A stretch of 58,547 nt of DNA from Bacteroidaceae bacterium (lineage in GTDB: Bacteria; Bacteroidota; Bacteroidia; Bacteroidales; Barnesiellaceae_A): contig JAGBHF010000048.1 in NCBI GenBank assembly GCA_017935645.1, positions 1 through 58,547 on the forward strand. The letters are read 5' to 3'. Positions 9,612-18,156 of the stretch are shown here, piece after piece (position 1 is the stretch's first letter; each line of letters starts with the position of its first letter). Below the pieces are notes generated by a model. That model was not told where the DNA came from. It did not search any database and saw only the letters and a list, made by a program, of their open reading frames with translations. A program made the position numbers and the translations under genes.

Positions 9612-10790
9612 ATGCAACAGACTCCTCAATCGGAACGCCTGCATATCGCCTTTTTCGGGCGTTGTAATAGCGGTAAGTCATCGCTTATCAATGCACTTAC
9701 CGGGCAGAATATTGCCGTTGTGAGCAATGTGAGTGGTACGACCACCGACCCGGTGAGTAAGCCCATAGAGCTGCCTGCCTTGGGTGCGTGCGTGCTTATT
9801 GATACCCCGGGATATGACGATACAAGTATCCTCGGCGAGCAACGCATTGCTCAGACTACCAAGGTGGTCGATAAAACCGACATTGCCGTACTGCTCTTTA
9901 CCGAGCAGTGGGGTGATGACGAGCGTCGTTGGATTGCCGAGTTCCGCGCCCGTGAAATACCTGTCATAGCCGTGCTCTCGCAGTGCGACCGCTTGTCGGG
10001 TGTTGTGACTCTCATGCAGGCTATTGAGCAAGACACCAAGTTGAAGCCTATAGCCGTAAGCGCTACACAAGGTGAGGGGCTACCCGCCTTGCGTGAGGCG
10101 TTGGCTGCTGCAGGCATGCGTGAGGAACGTACCATTCTACAAGGACTTGTAAACGAGGGCGATACAGTATTACTCGTAATGCCTCAAGATGCAAGTGCTC
10201 CTAAAGGTCGCCTTATACAGCCTCAGGTGCAAACCATTCGTGAATTGCTCGATCGTCGTTGTACGGTAGTTAGCTGTACTACCGAGGGCATGCCCGCTGC
10301 CTTGGCGTCATTGGCACAACCGCCACACCTCATCATTACCGACTCGCAAGTGTTCGATGCGGTGTATAAACTTAAGCCCGATGCATCACGTCTTACATCA
10401 TTCTCGGTGCTTTTTGCTCGATACAAGGGCGATATAAACACCTTTGTAGCCGGTGCCAAAATGTTGTCGCAACTAACCGAAAATTCGCGCGTACTTATAG
10501 CTGAGGCTTGTACACATGTGCCTCAAAATGAAGATATAGGCCGTGTGAAATTGCCCGCTATGTTGCGTCGCAAGTTCGGTTCGGGACTGCACATCGATAT
10601 AGTGAGTGGTCATGAATTTCCGCAGGACCTCACCGGTTATGACTTGGTGATACACTGTGGAGCCTGTATGTTCAACAGTCGCCATGTGCTCAACCGCATA
10701 GCCCGTGCACGCATCCAAGATGTGCCCATTACCAACTACGGTATTACCATAGCAGCCCTGACAGGAATACTCGACAGAATTGAGTATTGA
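9612..10790 (+). CDS. hydF: [FeFe]-hydrogenase maturase HydF (GTPase scaffold)
   Basis: A 392-residue GTPase that carries the 2Fe precursor and hands it to apo-hydrogenase. The G domain has Walker A GRCNSGKSS at 16-24, G3 DTPG at 64-67 and, at the G4 position, SQCD at 123-126 where NKxD is usual. The [4Fe-4S]-binding motif is C300-x-H302 and then HCGAC with C349 and C352. It is the last gene of the operon; a 12-bp inverted repeat follows at 10820-10855. All three maturases are intact, so the upstream hydrogenase should be maturable. Confidence 0.95.
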   Translation: MQQTPQSERLHIAFFGRCNSGKSSLINALTGQNIAVVSNVSGTTTDPVSKPIELPALGACVLIDTPGYDDTSILGEQRIAQTTKVVDKTDIAVLLFTEQWGDDERRWIAEFRAREIPVIAVLSQCDRLSGVVTLMQAIEQDTKLKPIAVSATQGEGLPALREALAAAGMREERTILQGLVNEGDTVLLVMPQDASAPKGRLIQPQVQTIRELLDRRCTVVSCTTEGMPAALASLAQPPHLIITDSQVFDAVYKLKPDASRLTSFSVLFARYKGDINTFVAGAKMLSQLTENSRVLIAEACTHVPQNEDIGRVKLPAMLRRKFGSGLHIDIVSGHEFPQDLTGYDLVIHCGACMFNSRHVLNRIARARIQDVPITNYGITIAALTGILDRIEY

Positions 10791-10819
10791 TAACCATCGA
10801 TTTTAGTATCTCTAAATAG

Positions 10820-10855
10820 ACAGGAGCGAGCGCAGAGAATGGTGCTCGCTCCTGT
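10820..10855. terminator. Inverted repeat between convergent hydF and the ATPase-TOPRIM gene
   Basis: Twelve-base perfect arms (ACAGGAGCGAGC and its complement) enclose a 12-base loop. It sits between convergent gene ends, 30 bases after hydF and 26 bases after the opposing stop codon. Neither strand has a clean T-run, so termination is likely but not proven. Confidence 0.55.
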
Positions 10856-10881
10856 GTTATATAACTCTGTGTATAGGCTTG

Positions 10882-12441
10882 TTACACGAGGCCTACCACT
10901 TCGCGCATGGCTTGGCGTAGGGCAGTAGCTTCGTTACTATCCTCACGAAGTACCGATAGGATATATTTGAGGTATTTATCCTTGTTGGCAAATCCGCACA
11001 ATTGTACTATACCACAGTTGGGTAGCATCGACTTTTGGTTGTACACGCGCAGTATCTTGTTGTATCGACGCTCCGATACATATAGCCTAAACTTGCTACA
11101 CAATTCGTTGTAGAGCTTGCGGAGAGTACATTCGGCAGTGAGTGTGCGTATGTGCTCTTCATAGTCGTCGATGTTGTGTGAACGGCGGTCAATAAAGCAC
11201 TCGATTTCGCGCTTGGTGCGGTGGCGTGTGTGCAACAGGGCTTGTTGTTCAAGTTCGGCGGCAAACATATTGATGATGTTGGTGCGAACGGTATCGAACG
11301 CATTGTTCGCATTGAGTCCCATACGGCGGGCAACGGTGCGTATAACAGGCTCAATGAGCAACAGATTTTCAATCTCGGCAACTTCGGGTACTGCTATATT
11401 GCGTTGACGTAAGGACTCTATCTCACGATTGGTGCGACGGTCGCGGTCGACTATACCATGCGATTCGATGTGATGGAAACTCTTCAGGTCGTTGAATGTG
11501 CGAGTCGTCTCTATAACCTTCGAGCAACCGCCCAATGGCTTTACAGTGTATTCGGGGTATAGCAGTGTGTAGATGCGCACATCTATGCTGCGATTGTCAG
11601 TACCTTCGATAAATAGAATAGGCTTGCGACTACCCAATAAGTCGAGATATACATCTTCGGGCAGTTCGTTGGGGCTCTTCAATATTTCGTAGTCCCACAG
11701 CTGCTGTTCGGCATCGTACGATTTTACCCACACGCAAGTGCTATCGTTGCGCGATGCAGCAAACTCGAGGTCGTGTGTAAGGTATATAAAGGTACAGTCA
11801 GGGCGTAGTTGTTCGACCGTATCCCACACCGATTTCATGATAGAGTGGTGGAGAAAAACCTCCGGGTCTTCAACCATGATGATATTGTTCTGCTCGGCAT
11901 ACAACACCGAAGCCAATAAGTACAATACTGTTTTTTCGCCATCGCTCAGTCTTGTTGGCTCGTATGGCTGAGTGTCTTTACCACCCACAATGCTCAGTTT
12001 GCCCGACATGCGCAGCATCTTGTTTTGCGGAAATATTGCCTCCCAATGCTGCTGTACGCGATCGAGCTTGGTGCGAGGCAGTCGTCCTGGTTGCTTTTCG
12101 CTTTGTTTGTACGCGATTACATTGACAAACTCCTCATACATGAGCAGGTACATCAAGCGTTCAAACTCCGTATCGATTGCCTCGATGCGATAGGTAGTCT
12201 TAGCTTGTAACTCGTTGTATAAGCGAGTGATATTGTTGCCTATGGCATTGTTACTCGTAGGATTGATAAATAGGGCTTTGAGTGCCGATATGCAAAACAC
12301 TCTGTCGGCACGACGGCGAGCTATCTCATCGCCAAAGCGACTCTTACCGGCACCATTGGCGCCTATTATGGTGAGCGTGCGCAGGTCGTTGGTGAACTGC
12401 GTAGCTCGTTTCTCGGTGTGTTGAGGCAGTTCTATTTTCAT
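10882..12441 (-). CDS. ABC-type ATPase fused to DUF4435 TOPRIM-like domain (OLD/PARIS-like)
   Basis: A 519-residue soluble protein. The N-terminal ATPase half has Walker A GANGAGKS at 27-34, an ABC-like signature LSDGE, Walker B IIMVEDPE and an H-loop THDLEFA. The C-terminal half (from about residue 270) matches DUF4435: FIEGTDNRSID carries the TOPRIM glutamate, GIVDRDRR the acidic D-x-D, and VAEIENLLL a further conserved glutamate. OLD-family nucleases and the PARIS anti-phage system (AriA ATPase plus AriB DUF4435 nuclease) use this pair of domains; here both are in one short chain. Defence is inferred from domains, not shown. It is a single gene wedged between the hyd operon and tRNA-Thr, and its promoter carries two copies of a 17-bp repeat. 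Confidence 0.82.
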   Translation of the reverse strand: MKIELPQHTEKRATQFTNDLRTLTIIGANGAGKSRFGDEIARRRADRVFCISALKALFINPTSNNAIGNNITRLYNELQAKTTYRIEAIDTEFERLMYLLMYEEFVNVIAYKQSEKQPGRLPRTKLDRVQQHWEAIFPQNKMLRMSGKLSIVGGKDTQPYEPTRLSDGEKTVLYLLASVLYAEQNNIIMVEDPEVFLHHSIMKSVWDTVEQLRPDCTFIYLTHDLEFAASRNDSTCVWVKSYDAEQQLWDYEILKSPNELPEDVYLDLLGSRKPILFIEGTDNRSIDVRIYTLLYPEYTVKPLGGCSKVIETTRTFNDLKSFHHIESHGIVDRDRRTNREIESLRQRNIAVPEVAEIENLLLIEPVIRTVARRMGLNANNAFDTVRTNIINMFAAELEQQALLHTRHRTKREIECFIDRRSHNIDDYEEHIRTLTAECTLRKLYNELCSKFRLYVSERRYNKILRVYNQKSMLPNCGIVQLCGFANKDKYLKYILSVLREDSNEATALRQAMREVVGLV

Positions 12442-12460
12442 GGTATTGTTCTATATTCTA

Positions 12461-12468
12461 CAAATATA
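12461..12468 (-). promoter_or_regulatory. -7 box of the ATPase-TOPRIM gene, inside a duplicated palindromic element
   Basis: On the minus strand the sequence reads TATATTTG, a perfect -7 box 20 bases upstream of the ATG at 12441. It lies inside an imperfect palindrome at 12451-12469 (arms CTATAT / ATATAG). The 17-bp segment 12454-12470 recurs with one mismatch at 12526-12542. Confidence 0.6.
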
Positions 12469-12593
12469 GTGAAAGGTGAGAGAAAAAAGCAATGCTTGCG
12501 TGGATTTTTTGCTAATAGTATCCTGTATTCTATAAATATAGTACATTCCTGACAAAAAATCGCTTTAATATCAATAAATTACAGTGTGAATAC

Positions 12594-12634
12594 ATAAAAA
12601 ACACCACAATTAAGATTGAGCCTCTTAATGTGGT
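12594..12634 (-). terminator. Intrinsic terminator after tRNA-Thr(CGT)
   Basis: On the minus strand a hairpin with arms at 12634-12623 and 12616-12603 (ACCACATTAAG paired with CTTAATTGTGGT) is followed by G and then six T. It lies about 30 bases after the tRNA 3' end. Confidence 0.75.
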
Positions 12635-12664
12635 ATTATTATAGTGTCGATAATATGTGCTTTG

Positions 12665-12737
12665 AGCCACGAGTGGGACTCGAACCCACGACCTTTTCGT
12701 TACGAATGAAATGCTCTACCGACTGAGCTATTGTGGC
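12665..12737 (-). tRNA. tRNA-Thr (anticodon CGT)
   Basis: A 73-base cloverleaf on the minus strand: acceptor GCCACAA with UCGUGGC, D-arm GCUC...GAGC, anticodon loop UUCGUAA, T-arm GUGGG UUCGAGU CCCAC and discriminator U; CCA is not encoded. Two A-C mismatches are visible, at acceptor pair 6-67 and at the base of the anticodon loop (31-39). It reads ACG codons. Confidence 0.95.
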
Positions 12738-12768
12738 TTGAAATAACCTACCGAAAGTTGGAGTGTTG

Positions 12769-14178
12769 TTAGTCGATAGGTTTTTGTGTTGTATAGATAA
12801 TTTTTATCTGTGCTCCTTCGAGGTCAAGTTCGACGATAGCAGGCGATGCACTGTAGGGTGTAACGCTTACAACCGAGGTTGTAGTCTCGTAATATGATGT
12901 ATTTGTTTCGGTAAATACACTGACGGGGACGAGAGCAATGGTTTCGTCGTCTTCGGTAACAGTAGGATCGTCACGCTTGAGGATGCTGCGAATGTAGTTG
13001 CTAATGTCTCCAAAGTTATATACACCTTTGCCTTTGTCGTATGTGGCATACATGGTGCTTATATCGTCGGGGATGAGTTTTTGCTCAAAGAAATCCTTTA
13101 CTTGCGATGCTCTGATAAATAGCAGATATTTAGGAGGATTGAGTTGTGCATTTTCATCGGCAACAACAGGGATAGTGAACGATAGGTAGTTCAATATATT
13201 CTGTATGCGACCACTCTCTTCAAGTTTCTCTTGGTATTTTTTTATAATATTACCGGTAGGGAACTTGATAATGGGGATATAGCCAACAGGCGCTTGGGCA
13301 ATTACTTTGTTTCCGGCAAGGTTGTTTGCCTCAACTTTGGCTTGTAGTTGCTCGTCGGGGGTGAGTGTAAAGTGGTTGATGCTGCTAACCTCGGGGGTTA
13401 CACCCAGATAGTTGTATGAGAGAGTATCTATCTCGCCTTTGTTGTCTATTGCGCGGTAGTGCATGGTCATGTACATACCCTTGATGTTTACCATACGTCC
13501 GTTACCATACGTTACATCCATGTATATGCCGGGGAAGAACTTGGCAAACTCCGACGGCATAGAGAATATCTCGGGGTCTTCCTTATACTTATTGAATATA
13601 CTATATCCCAATTCTATGGGGAGGGTTACATCGATGCGCTTGTATGTAACCACATTGCCATCGGTGCTATTGTTCTTGTCAATAAATCCCTCGGTTGAAC
13701 TACCAAACGGGTGGCTTGCTATGAGATTGTCGGGTGAGTAATAGTCAAGCGGATTGATATTGGTATAAAGGGGGCTTTTGATAGTCTTGTCGAGGGTGTA
13801 GATGTTCAAGACCATGGGGGCCAATGAGTCGCCTGTGAGGTCTTGATTGTAGTAGCTGAGGTATAACTTGATAGAGTCGAGCGTACTGGGGGTGACATTG
13901 GTTGTGTCGATGTTGAGGGTGGGCATAAATTGTGTGAGGTAGCCCGAGCGCAAGTTGCCGTAGCCCTTTACTGTGAGGTTGCCAATGAGAGGGTCGGTAG
14001 TACGTCCCAAGATACTATCATTGAATACCGATTGGCCGGTAAGTTTTATAGAGGTTGAATCGACAGTAATTTCTATCAATGAGTCGTTAAGTGACGAGCC
14101 TAATGTTGAGATTTCGTCATTGCATGCAATGAGTGAAATGCTACAGCACAAGACTGCCAAGTATTTCAGTATTTTCAT
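12769..14178 (-). CDS. DUF4270 family lipoprotein
   Basis: A 469-residue protein with a lipoprotein signal peptide ending LIAC (Cys19), so it is probably anchored at the cell envelope. The first part of the mature protein (NDEISTLGSSLNDSLIEITVDS) and later LGRTTDPLIGNLTVKGYG are characteristic of DUF4270, a Bacteroidota-specific beta-rich family of unknown function. It starts 15 bases after the glycogen-synthase-like gene, so the two are probably cotranscribed. This pairing next to panC is, to my knowledge, common in Bacteroidales. Confidence 0.85.
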   Translation of the reverse strand: MKILKYLAVLCCSISLIACNDEISTLGSSLNDSLIEITVDSTSIKLTGQSVFNDSILGRTTDPLIGNLTVKGYGNLRSGYLTQFMPTLNIDTTNVTPSTLDSIKLYLSYYNQDLTGDSLAPMVLNIYTLDKTIKSPLYTNINPLDYYSPDNLIASHPFGSSTEGFIDKNNSTDGNVVTYKRIDVTLPIELGYSIFNKYKEDPEIFSMPSEFAKFFPGIYMDVTYGNGRMVNIKGMYMTMHYRAIDNKGEIDTLSYNYLGVTPEVSSINHFTLTPDEQLQAKVEANNLAGNKVIAQAPVGYIPIIKFPTGNIIKKYQEKLEESGRIQNILNYLSFTIPVVADENAQLNPPKYLLFIRASQVKDFFEQKLIPDDISTMYATYDKGKGVYNFGDISNYIRSILKRDDPTVTEDDETIALVPVSVFTETNTSYYETTTSVVSVTPYSASPAIVELDLEGAQIKIIYTTQKPID

Positions 14179-14193
14179 CTCCTTGTAATAATA

Positions 14194-15015
14194 TTATTGA
14201 TTGTTATTGTTCCACACTTGCTCATAGAATTGGTCGATAGCATCGTTGCGAGTATCTTCCGGTTGATAGGGGAGGAACAATTTGCCTTTTTCTTTGGCGT
14301 AATCAATGAGCGATTGATCAACATTCTCGCTACCGGCTATTACACCATCGGCATAGTCTATGGCAAACTTGTTGAGTGTAATAAAGTCTATCTCTTCGCC
14401 CGGTGCAAATGGAATATCGGCAGGGGTAATGTTGCGGAAGATAATCTTTTCGGCAAAGCGGGCATCGAATGGACGGGTAAACTTGTTGTCGTAGAGTGAA
14501 ACGACAATCTTAGAGTTGCGGAAACAAGGATCGTCGGCATACGATTTCTTGGTGAAAATGGGTGCTAACGATGACAACCAACCGTGGCAGTGGATAATAT
14601 CCGGCTCCCAACGGAAGTTCTTAACTGTCTCCATAACACTGCGCACAAAGAATATGCTACGCTCGTCATTATCTTCGCGATTAGCTTCGTCTATAACCTC
14701 GCCAATGTGACGTTGGAAATAGTCGTCGTTGTCGGTAAAGTATATCTGCATACGTGCCGACTGAATAGATGCTACTTTAATGATAAGAGGGTGGTCGGTA
14801 TCATCTATAATCAGATTCATACCCGACAAGCGCTTTACTTCGTGCAATTGATTGCGACGCTCGTTGATATTGCCATATTTGGGCATGAATACGCGTATTT
14901 CATGACCTCTCTCTTGTATGCCTTGGGGTAGCTCACGACATGTCTTAGCAAGCTCGTTCTCGGGCATGTAAGGCATCATTTCTTGGGCGATAAATAAGAC
15001 TTTTGCTTTGCTCAT
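14194..15015 (-). CDS. Glycogen/starch synthase-like protein, GT5 N-terminal domain only
   Basis: The 273-residue protein starts at the ATG at 15015 (MSKAKVLFIAQEMMPYMPE). A longer frame to 15063 enters the promoter region and was not used. The family opening, the KYGNINERRNQLHEVKRLSG segment and DIIHCHGWLSSLAPIF match the N-terminal (acceptor) half of GT5 glycogen synthases. The C-terminal donor-binding half, which carries the ADP-glucose site in the usual ~480-residue enzymes, is absent. So normal glycogen synthesis by this chain alone is unlikely; it may be a regulatory or divergent member. The same short form occurs in related Bacteroidales, which suggests a stable family and not a recent truncation (from memory, not checked). 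Confidence 0.8.
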   Translation of the reverse strand: MSKAKVLFIAQEMMPYMPENELAKTCRELPQGIQERGHEIRVFMPKYGNINERRNQLHEVKRLSGMNLIIDDTDHPLIIKVASIQSARMQIYFTDNDDYFQRHIGEVIDEANREDNDERSIFFVRSVMETVKNFRWEPDIIHCHGWLSSLAPIFTKKSYADDPCFRNSKIVVSLYDNKFTRPFDARFAEKIIFRNITPADIPFAPGEEIDFITLNKFAIDYADGVIAGSENVDQSLIDYAKEKGKLFLPYQPEDTRNDAIDQFYEQVWNNNNQ

Positions 15016-15073
15016 GATTCTTTTCTTCGTGTTTGTTAGGTGTGCTATCATATATAGATACACGTAACCGATG

Positions 15074-15081
15074 CAAAGATA
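15074..15081 (-). promoter_or_regulatory. -7 box of the glycogen-synthase-like/DUF4270 unit
   Basis: TATCTTTG on the minus strand places the start of transcription near 15067 and supports the ATG at 15015 as the start, with a leader of about 52 bases. Confidence 0.55.
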
Positions 15082-15266
15082 ATAAAAAAAATTGCTATAT
15101 CATCCAAATTTTACGAGACTTAACACTGATGAAAAGTGTTTTTTCTGAAATTTGTGGTCATCATGTCCATAAAATATGCCCTTTATGTGAAAATTTATAG
15201 GCTTATGTTTCGCCATTTGTAGTTTATTTATTTCCTTTGCATCAATTTTACAATCGACACTAAGTC

Positions 15267-16115
15267 ATGAAGAGAATTACAACAGTTGCTGAGTTGCGCC
15301 AACTTGTAAATGCCGCGCGCAACGAAGGAAAGAAGGTAGGTCTTGTGCCTACAATGGGCGCATTGCATGTTGGCCACATCTCGCTCGTTGAGCGTTGTGT
15401 TGCCGAGAATGATATCACAGTAGTGAGTGTTTTTGTCGATCCTACACAATTTAACGACAAGCGCGACTTGGAGCTATATCCTCGCACGCCCGAGGCCGAT
15501 TGTGCCATGCTCGAGAAGGCCGGATGTACCTATGTCTTTACACCCTCGGTCGAAGAGGTTTATCCTGAGCCCGACACACGAGTGTTTGAGTTGGGTACTG
15601 TTGCCGAGGTGATGGAAGGCCGTTTTCGCCCCGGACACTTCAATGGTGTGGCTCAAATCGTAAGCAAGTTATTTGATATGGTTGCACCTCATCGTGCTTA
15701 TTTTGGTGAGAAGGACTTCCAGCAAATAGCCGTAATTCGTGCCATGGCTGCTCAGTTGCAATTCGATATCGAGATTATTGCATGCCCTATTGTACGTGAG
15801 GAGGATGGTCTTGCGTTGAGCAGTCGCAATACACGTCTTACTGCCGAACAACGTCGCAATGCCCCTCGCATTGCCTCGACTCTTTTTGCAAGCCTCGAAT
15901 ATGCCAAGACTCACACCGTAGCCGAGACTATCAGCTATGTGGTAGATACAATCAATGCTGTGCCCGAAATGAAAGTAGAGTACTATGAGATTGTCGATGG
16001 TATATCATTATTACCCGTGACCGAGTGGAGCGATAGCAACTTTGTCGTTGGTTGTATTACCGTTTACAACGGTGAGGTGCGACTTATTGATAATATAGCA
16101 TATAGTCGCCCCTGA
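15267..16115 (+). CDS. panC: Pantothenate synthetase (pantoate--beta-alanine ligase)
   Basis: A 282-residue cytosolic enzyme joining pantoate and beta-alanine with ATP to make pantothenate, the coenzyme A precursor. The nucleotide-binding HIGH-type motif is MGALHVGH at 30-37, and the KMSKS-like loop is GLALSSRN. The stretch GEKDFQQ is also conserved. Length is normal. It is followed after 40 bases by panD, which supplies the beta-alanine, so the two form a small pathway unit. It is divergent from the glycogen-synthase-like gene. Confidence 0.97.
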   Translation: MKRITTVAELRQLVNAARNEGKKVGLVPTMGALHVGHISLVERCVAENDITVVSVFVDPTQFNDKRDLELYPRTPEADCAMLEKAGCTYVFTPSVEEVYPEPDTRVFELGTVAEVMEGRFRPGHFNGVAQIVSKLFDMVAPHRAYFGEKDFQQIAVIRAMAAQLQFDIEIIACPIVREEDGLALSSRNTRLTAEQRRNAPRIASTLFASLEYAKTHTVAETISYVVDTINAVPEMKVEYYEIVDGISLLPVTEWSDSNFVVGCITVYNGEVRLIDNIAYSRP

Positions 16116-16155
16116 TACTTCTAATAAGATATAACACACAAAAAAATTACATACA

Positions 16156-16506
16156 ATGTATATCGAAGTTGTTAAGTCAAAGATTCACCGCGTAACGGTG
16201 ACGCAAGCCGACTTGAATTATATAGGCAGTATTACTATCGATGAGGACTTGATGGATGCTGCAGGCATTATTGCCAATGAGAAAGTCTCGATTGTTAATA
16301 ATAACAATGGAGCTCGTTTTGAAACATACGTAATTCGTGGCGAGCGTGGCTCGGGTGTAGTATGTCTCAATGGAGCCGCTGCACGTCTGGTGCAACCCGG
16401 CGATGTGGTTATCATCATGGCCTATGCTTGGATGGATGCCGAGGAGGCTCGCACCTTCGAGCCCAAGGTGGTTTTCCCCGACACACTTACCAACAAGTTG
16501 ATTTAA
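16156..16506 (+). CDS. panD: Aspartate 1-decarboxylase (pyruvoyl enzyme)
   Basis: A 116-residue proenzyme that makes beta-alanine from aspartate. Self-cleavage between Gly24 and Ser25 in YIGSITID produces the pyruvoyl group; this motif is intact. The helical segment [15 protein letters not shown] and the late NGAAARL motif match the family. It lies directly downstream of panC and is followed by a terminator at 16525-16566. Confidence 0.97.
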   Translation: MYIEVVKSKIHRVTVTQADLNYIGSITIDEDLMDAAGIIANEKVSIVNNNNGARFETYVIRGERGSGVVCLNGAAARLVQPGDVVIIMAYAWMDAEEARTFEPKVVFPDTLTNKLI

Positions 16507-16524
16507 TATCTATTCATAATACAG

Positions 16525-16566
16525 CAGGCTCATCTCTTATTCCCCTTGAGGTGAGCCTGTCTTTTA
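16525..16566 (+). terminator. Intrinsic terminator of panC-panD
   Basis: Arms 16525-16536 (CAGGCTCATCTC) and 16548-16559 pair over 12 bases with one G-U pair, followed by TCTTTT. It separates panD from the MATE gene. Confidence 0.8.
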
Positions 16567-16578
16567 TTTCATATCTTT

Positions 16579-17901
16579 ATGTATAAATATCGCGATATAT
16601 GGCACATTGCCTATCCTATCCTTATCAGTCTGGTGATGCAGACACTCATAAATATTACCGACACGGCCTATATGGGGCGTGTGGGCGAGATTGAGTTGGG
16701 AGCAACGGCTCTTGTCTCGGTATATTACCTTACCATATATATGGCCATCTTTGGCTTTAGCGTAGGTGCTCAGATTTTTATTGGACGTCGCAACGGAGAG
16801 GGTAGTTATGCCAAGATAGGCGATATTGTGGTGCAGGGTATTCTGTTCCTGTTGGGTATTGCAACCCTTTTCGTATTACTATCGAAATGGTTGTCTCCAA
16901 TATTATTGTCGAGCATTGTTTCATCGTCACAAATTTATGAGGCTTGCATCGATTACCTCGATTTGCGCATCTGGGGATTGCTCTTTTCGGCTGTGAGTGT
17001 TATGTGTCGCGCCTTCTTTGTGGGCATTACCCGCACGGGAGTGCTCATGTGGAACTCTATCATACTCACCGTATCCAACGTTATATTCAACTATATATTT
17101 GTCTTTGGTGCGTTGGGAGTGCCCGCTATGGGCATTGCCGGTGCTGCATTAGGCTCTGTCATAGCCGAGGGATTGGCTATGCTTCACTTTGTGATATATG
17201 CCCTGTCGAAGCTCGACCTGAAATACTACGGATTTAGCTCACGCATCAAGTTCTCGCCCGACATTATCAAAGGTATTCTCTCGCTGTCGGTGTGGACTAT
17301 GTTGCAAAACTTCCTGACTCACGCCGTGTGGTTTGTATTCTTCTTGGCTATCGAACACCTTGGTGAGGAGCAACTCGCTATTACCAACATTGTGCGCAGT
17401 GGTTCGTCGCTCCTGTTTATGCCCATTATCGCTTTTGCCTCTACTGCAAGTACTTTGGTAAGTAACGCGCTGGGTGCATCGCGAGCGCATGATGTAACCT
17501 TCATTATACGCCGTTGTGTCTCTATGGCCTATGCTGTGATTATTCCCATGATGGTAATTGTGGCTATTATTCCACAGACATTTATGAGTATCTTTACCAA
17601 CGATGTAGATATATTGCAAGGCTCGGTAGCGTCGGTATATGTTATGCTCGGATTTAACCTTATTGCCATACCGGCCTGCATCTTCTTTCACTCTGTGTCG
17701 GGAACGGGTGATACACGTCTAGCATTGGGTATAGAGATTGTTGCCACTATACTGTATGCAGTGGCTATATATGCGATAATTTTCGCTGTTCGAGCCGATG
17801 TTGCGGTGTGTTGGTCGGTAGAATATATCTATTGGACGGTTATTTTGCTCTGTTCGGTACTCTATTTCAAGTACGGAAAGTGGCAAAATCGAGCTTTATA
17901 A
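16579..17901 (+). CDS. MATE family multidrug/metabolite exporter
   Basis: A 440-residue membrane protein with about twelve hydrophobic segments. MATE features include the early IADTAYMGR-like stretch (NITDTAYMGRVGEIELGA), FSVGAQIFIGRRNGEG at about 60-75, and the repeated second half (LVSNALGASRAHD). It is close to the DinF/NorM branches and exports cationic or other small molecules using a Na+ or H+ gradient; the substrate is unknown. The start at 16579 lies 13 bases after the panD terminator. Confidence 0.92.
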   Translation: MYKYRDIWHIAYPILISLVMQTLINITDTAYMGRVGEIELGATALVSVYYLTIYMAIFGFSVGAQIFIGRRNGEGSYAKIGDIVVQGILFLLGIATLFVLLSKWLSPILLSSIVSSSQIYEACIDYLDLRIWGLLFSAVSVMCRAFFVGITRTGVLMWNSIILTVSNVIFNYIFVFGALGVPAMGIAGAALGSVIAEGLAMLHFVIYALSKLDLKYYGFSSRIKFSPDIIKGILSLSVWTMLQNFLTHAVWFVFFLAIEHLGEEQLAITNIVRSGSSLLFMPIIAFASTASTLVSNALGASRAHDVTFIIRRCVSMAYAVIIPMMVIVAIIPQTFMSIFTNDVDILQGSVASVYVMLGFNLIAIPACIFFHSVSGTGDTRLALGIEIVATILYAVAIYAIIFAVRADVAVCWSVEYIYWTVILLCSVLYFKYGKWQNRAL

Positions 17902-18018
17902 CCGTTGTGATGAAATAAAACGACCGAAAAATGAAAATCTGTAAGTGTGTTAACGCTTTTATAAACAGTACGTTGTGATAAAGTTGCGAAAAAAGTGAAT
18001 GTTTTTTTGCCGAAACGC

Positions 18019-18048
18019 TTGCAGATAATAAAAAAAGCAGTACCTTTG
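18019..18048 (+). promoter_or_regulatory. Promoter of the SRP RNA / tRNA-Thr unit
   Basis: -33 TTG at 18019-18021 and -7 TACCTTTG at 18041-18048 are separated by 19 bases, a textbook Bacteroidota promoter. Transcription should begin near 18054, exactly where the SRP RNA stem starts. Confidence 0.8.
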
Positions 18049-18053
18049 TGCTC

Positions 18054-18150
18054 GGGTAAGTCCTACACGACCAGCTCCCTGTGAATCCCCCCAGGACTTG
18101 ACCGTAGCAAGGGTAGTAGGTCGTAGCGGTGCGATGTGGTAAGCTTACCC
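18054..18150 (+). ncRNA. ffs: Signal recognition particle RNA (bacterial small type, 4.5S)
   Basis: About 97 bases closed by GGGTAAG (18054-18060) pairing with CTTACCC (18144-18150). The apical region holds the conserved SRP54/Ffh-binding pattern: CCCCCCAGGACTTGACC, then GTAGCAAGGGTAG, in the form seen in Bacteroidales SRP RNAs. It works with Ffh and FtsY to target membrane and secreted proteins cotranslationally. It is immediately followed by a tRNA gene that seems to share its transcript. Confidence 0.88.
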
Positions 18151-18156
18151 TTCTAT

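Noticed and set aside
10882..12441. Canonical two-gene PARIS system
   Set aside because: Only one gene is present and the ATPase part is shorter; kept as an OLD/PARIS-like candidate.
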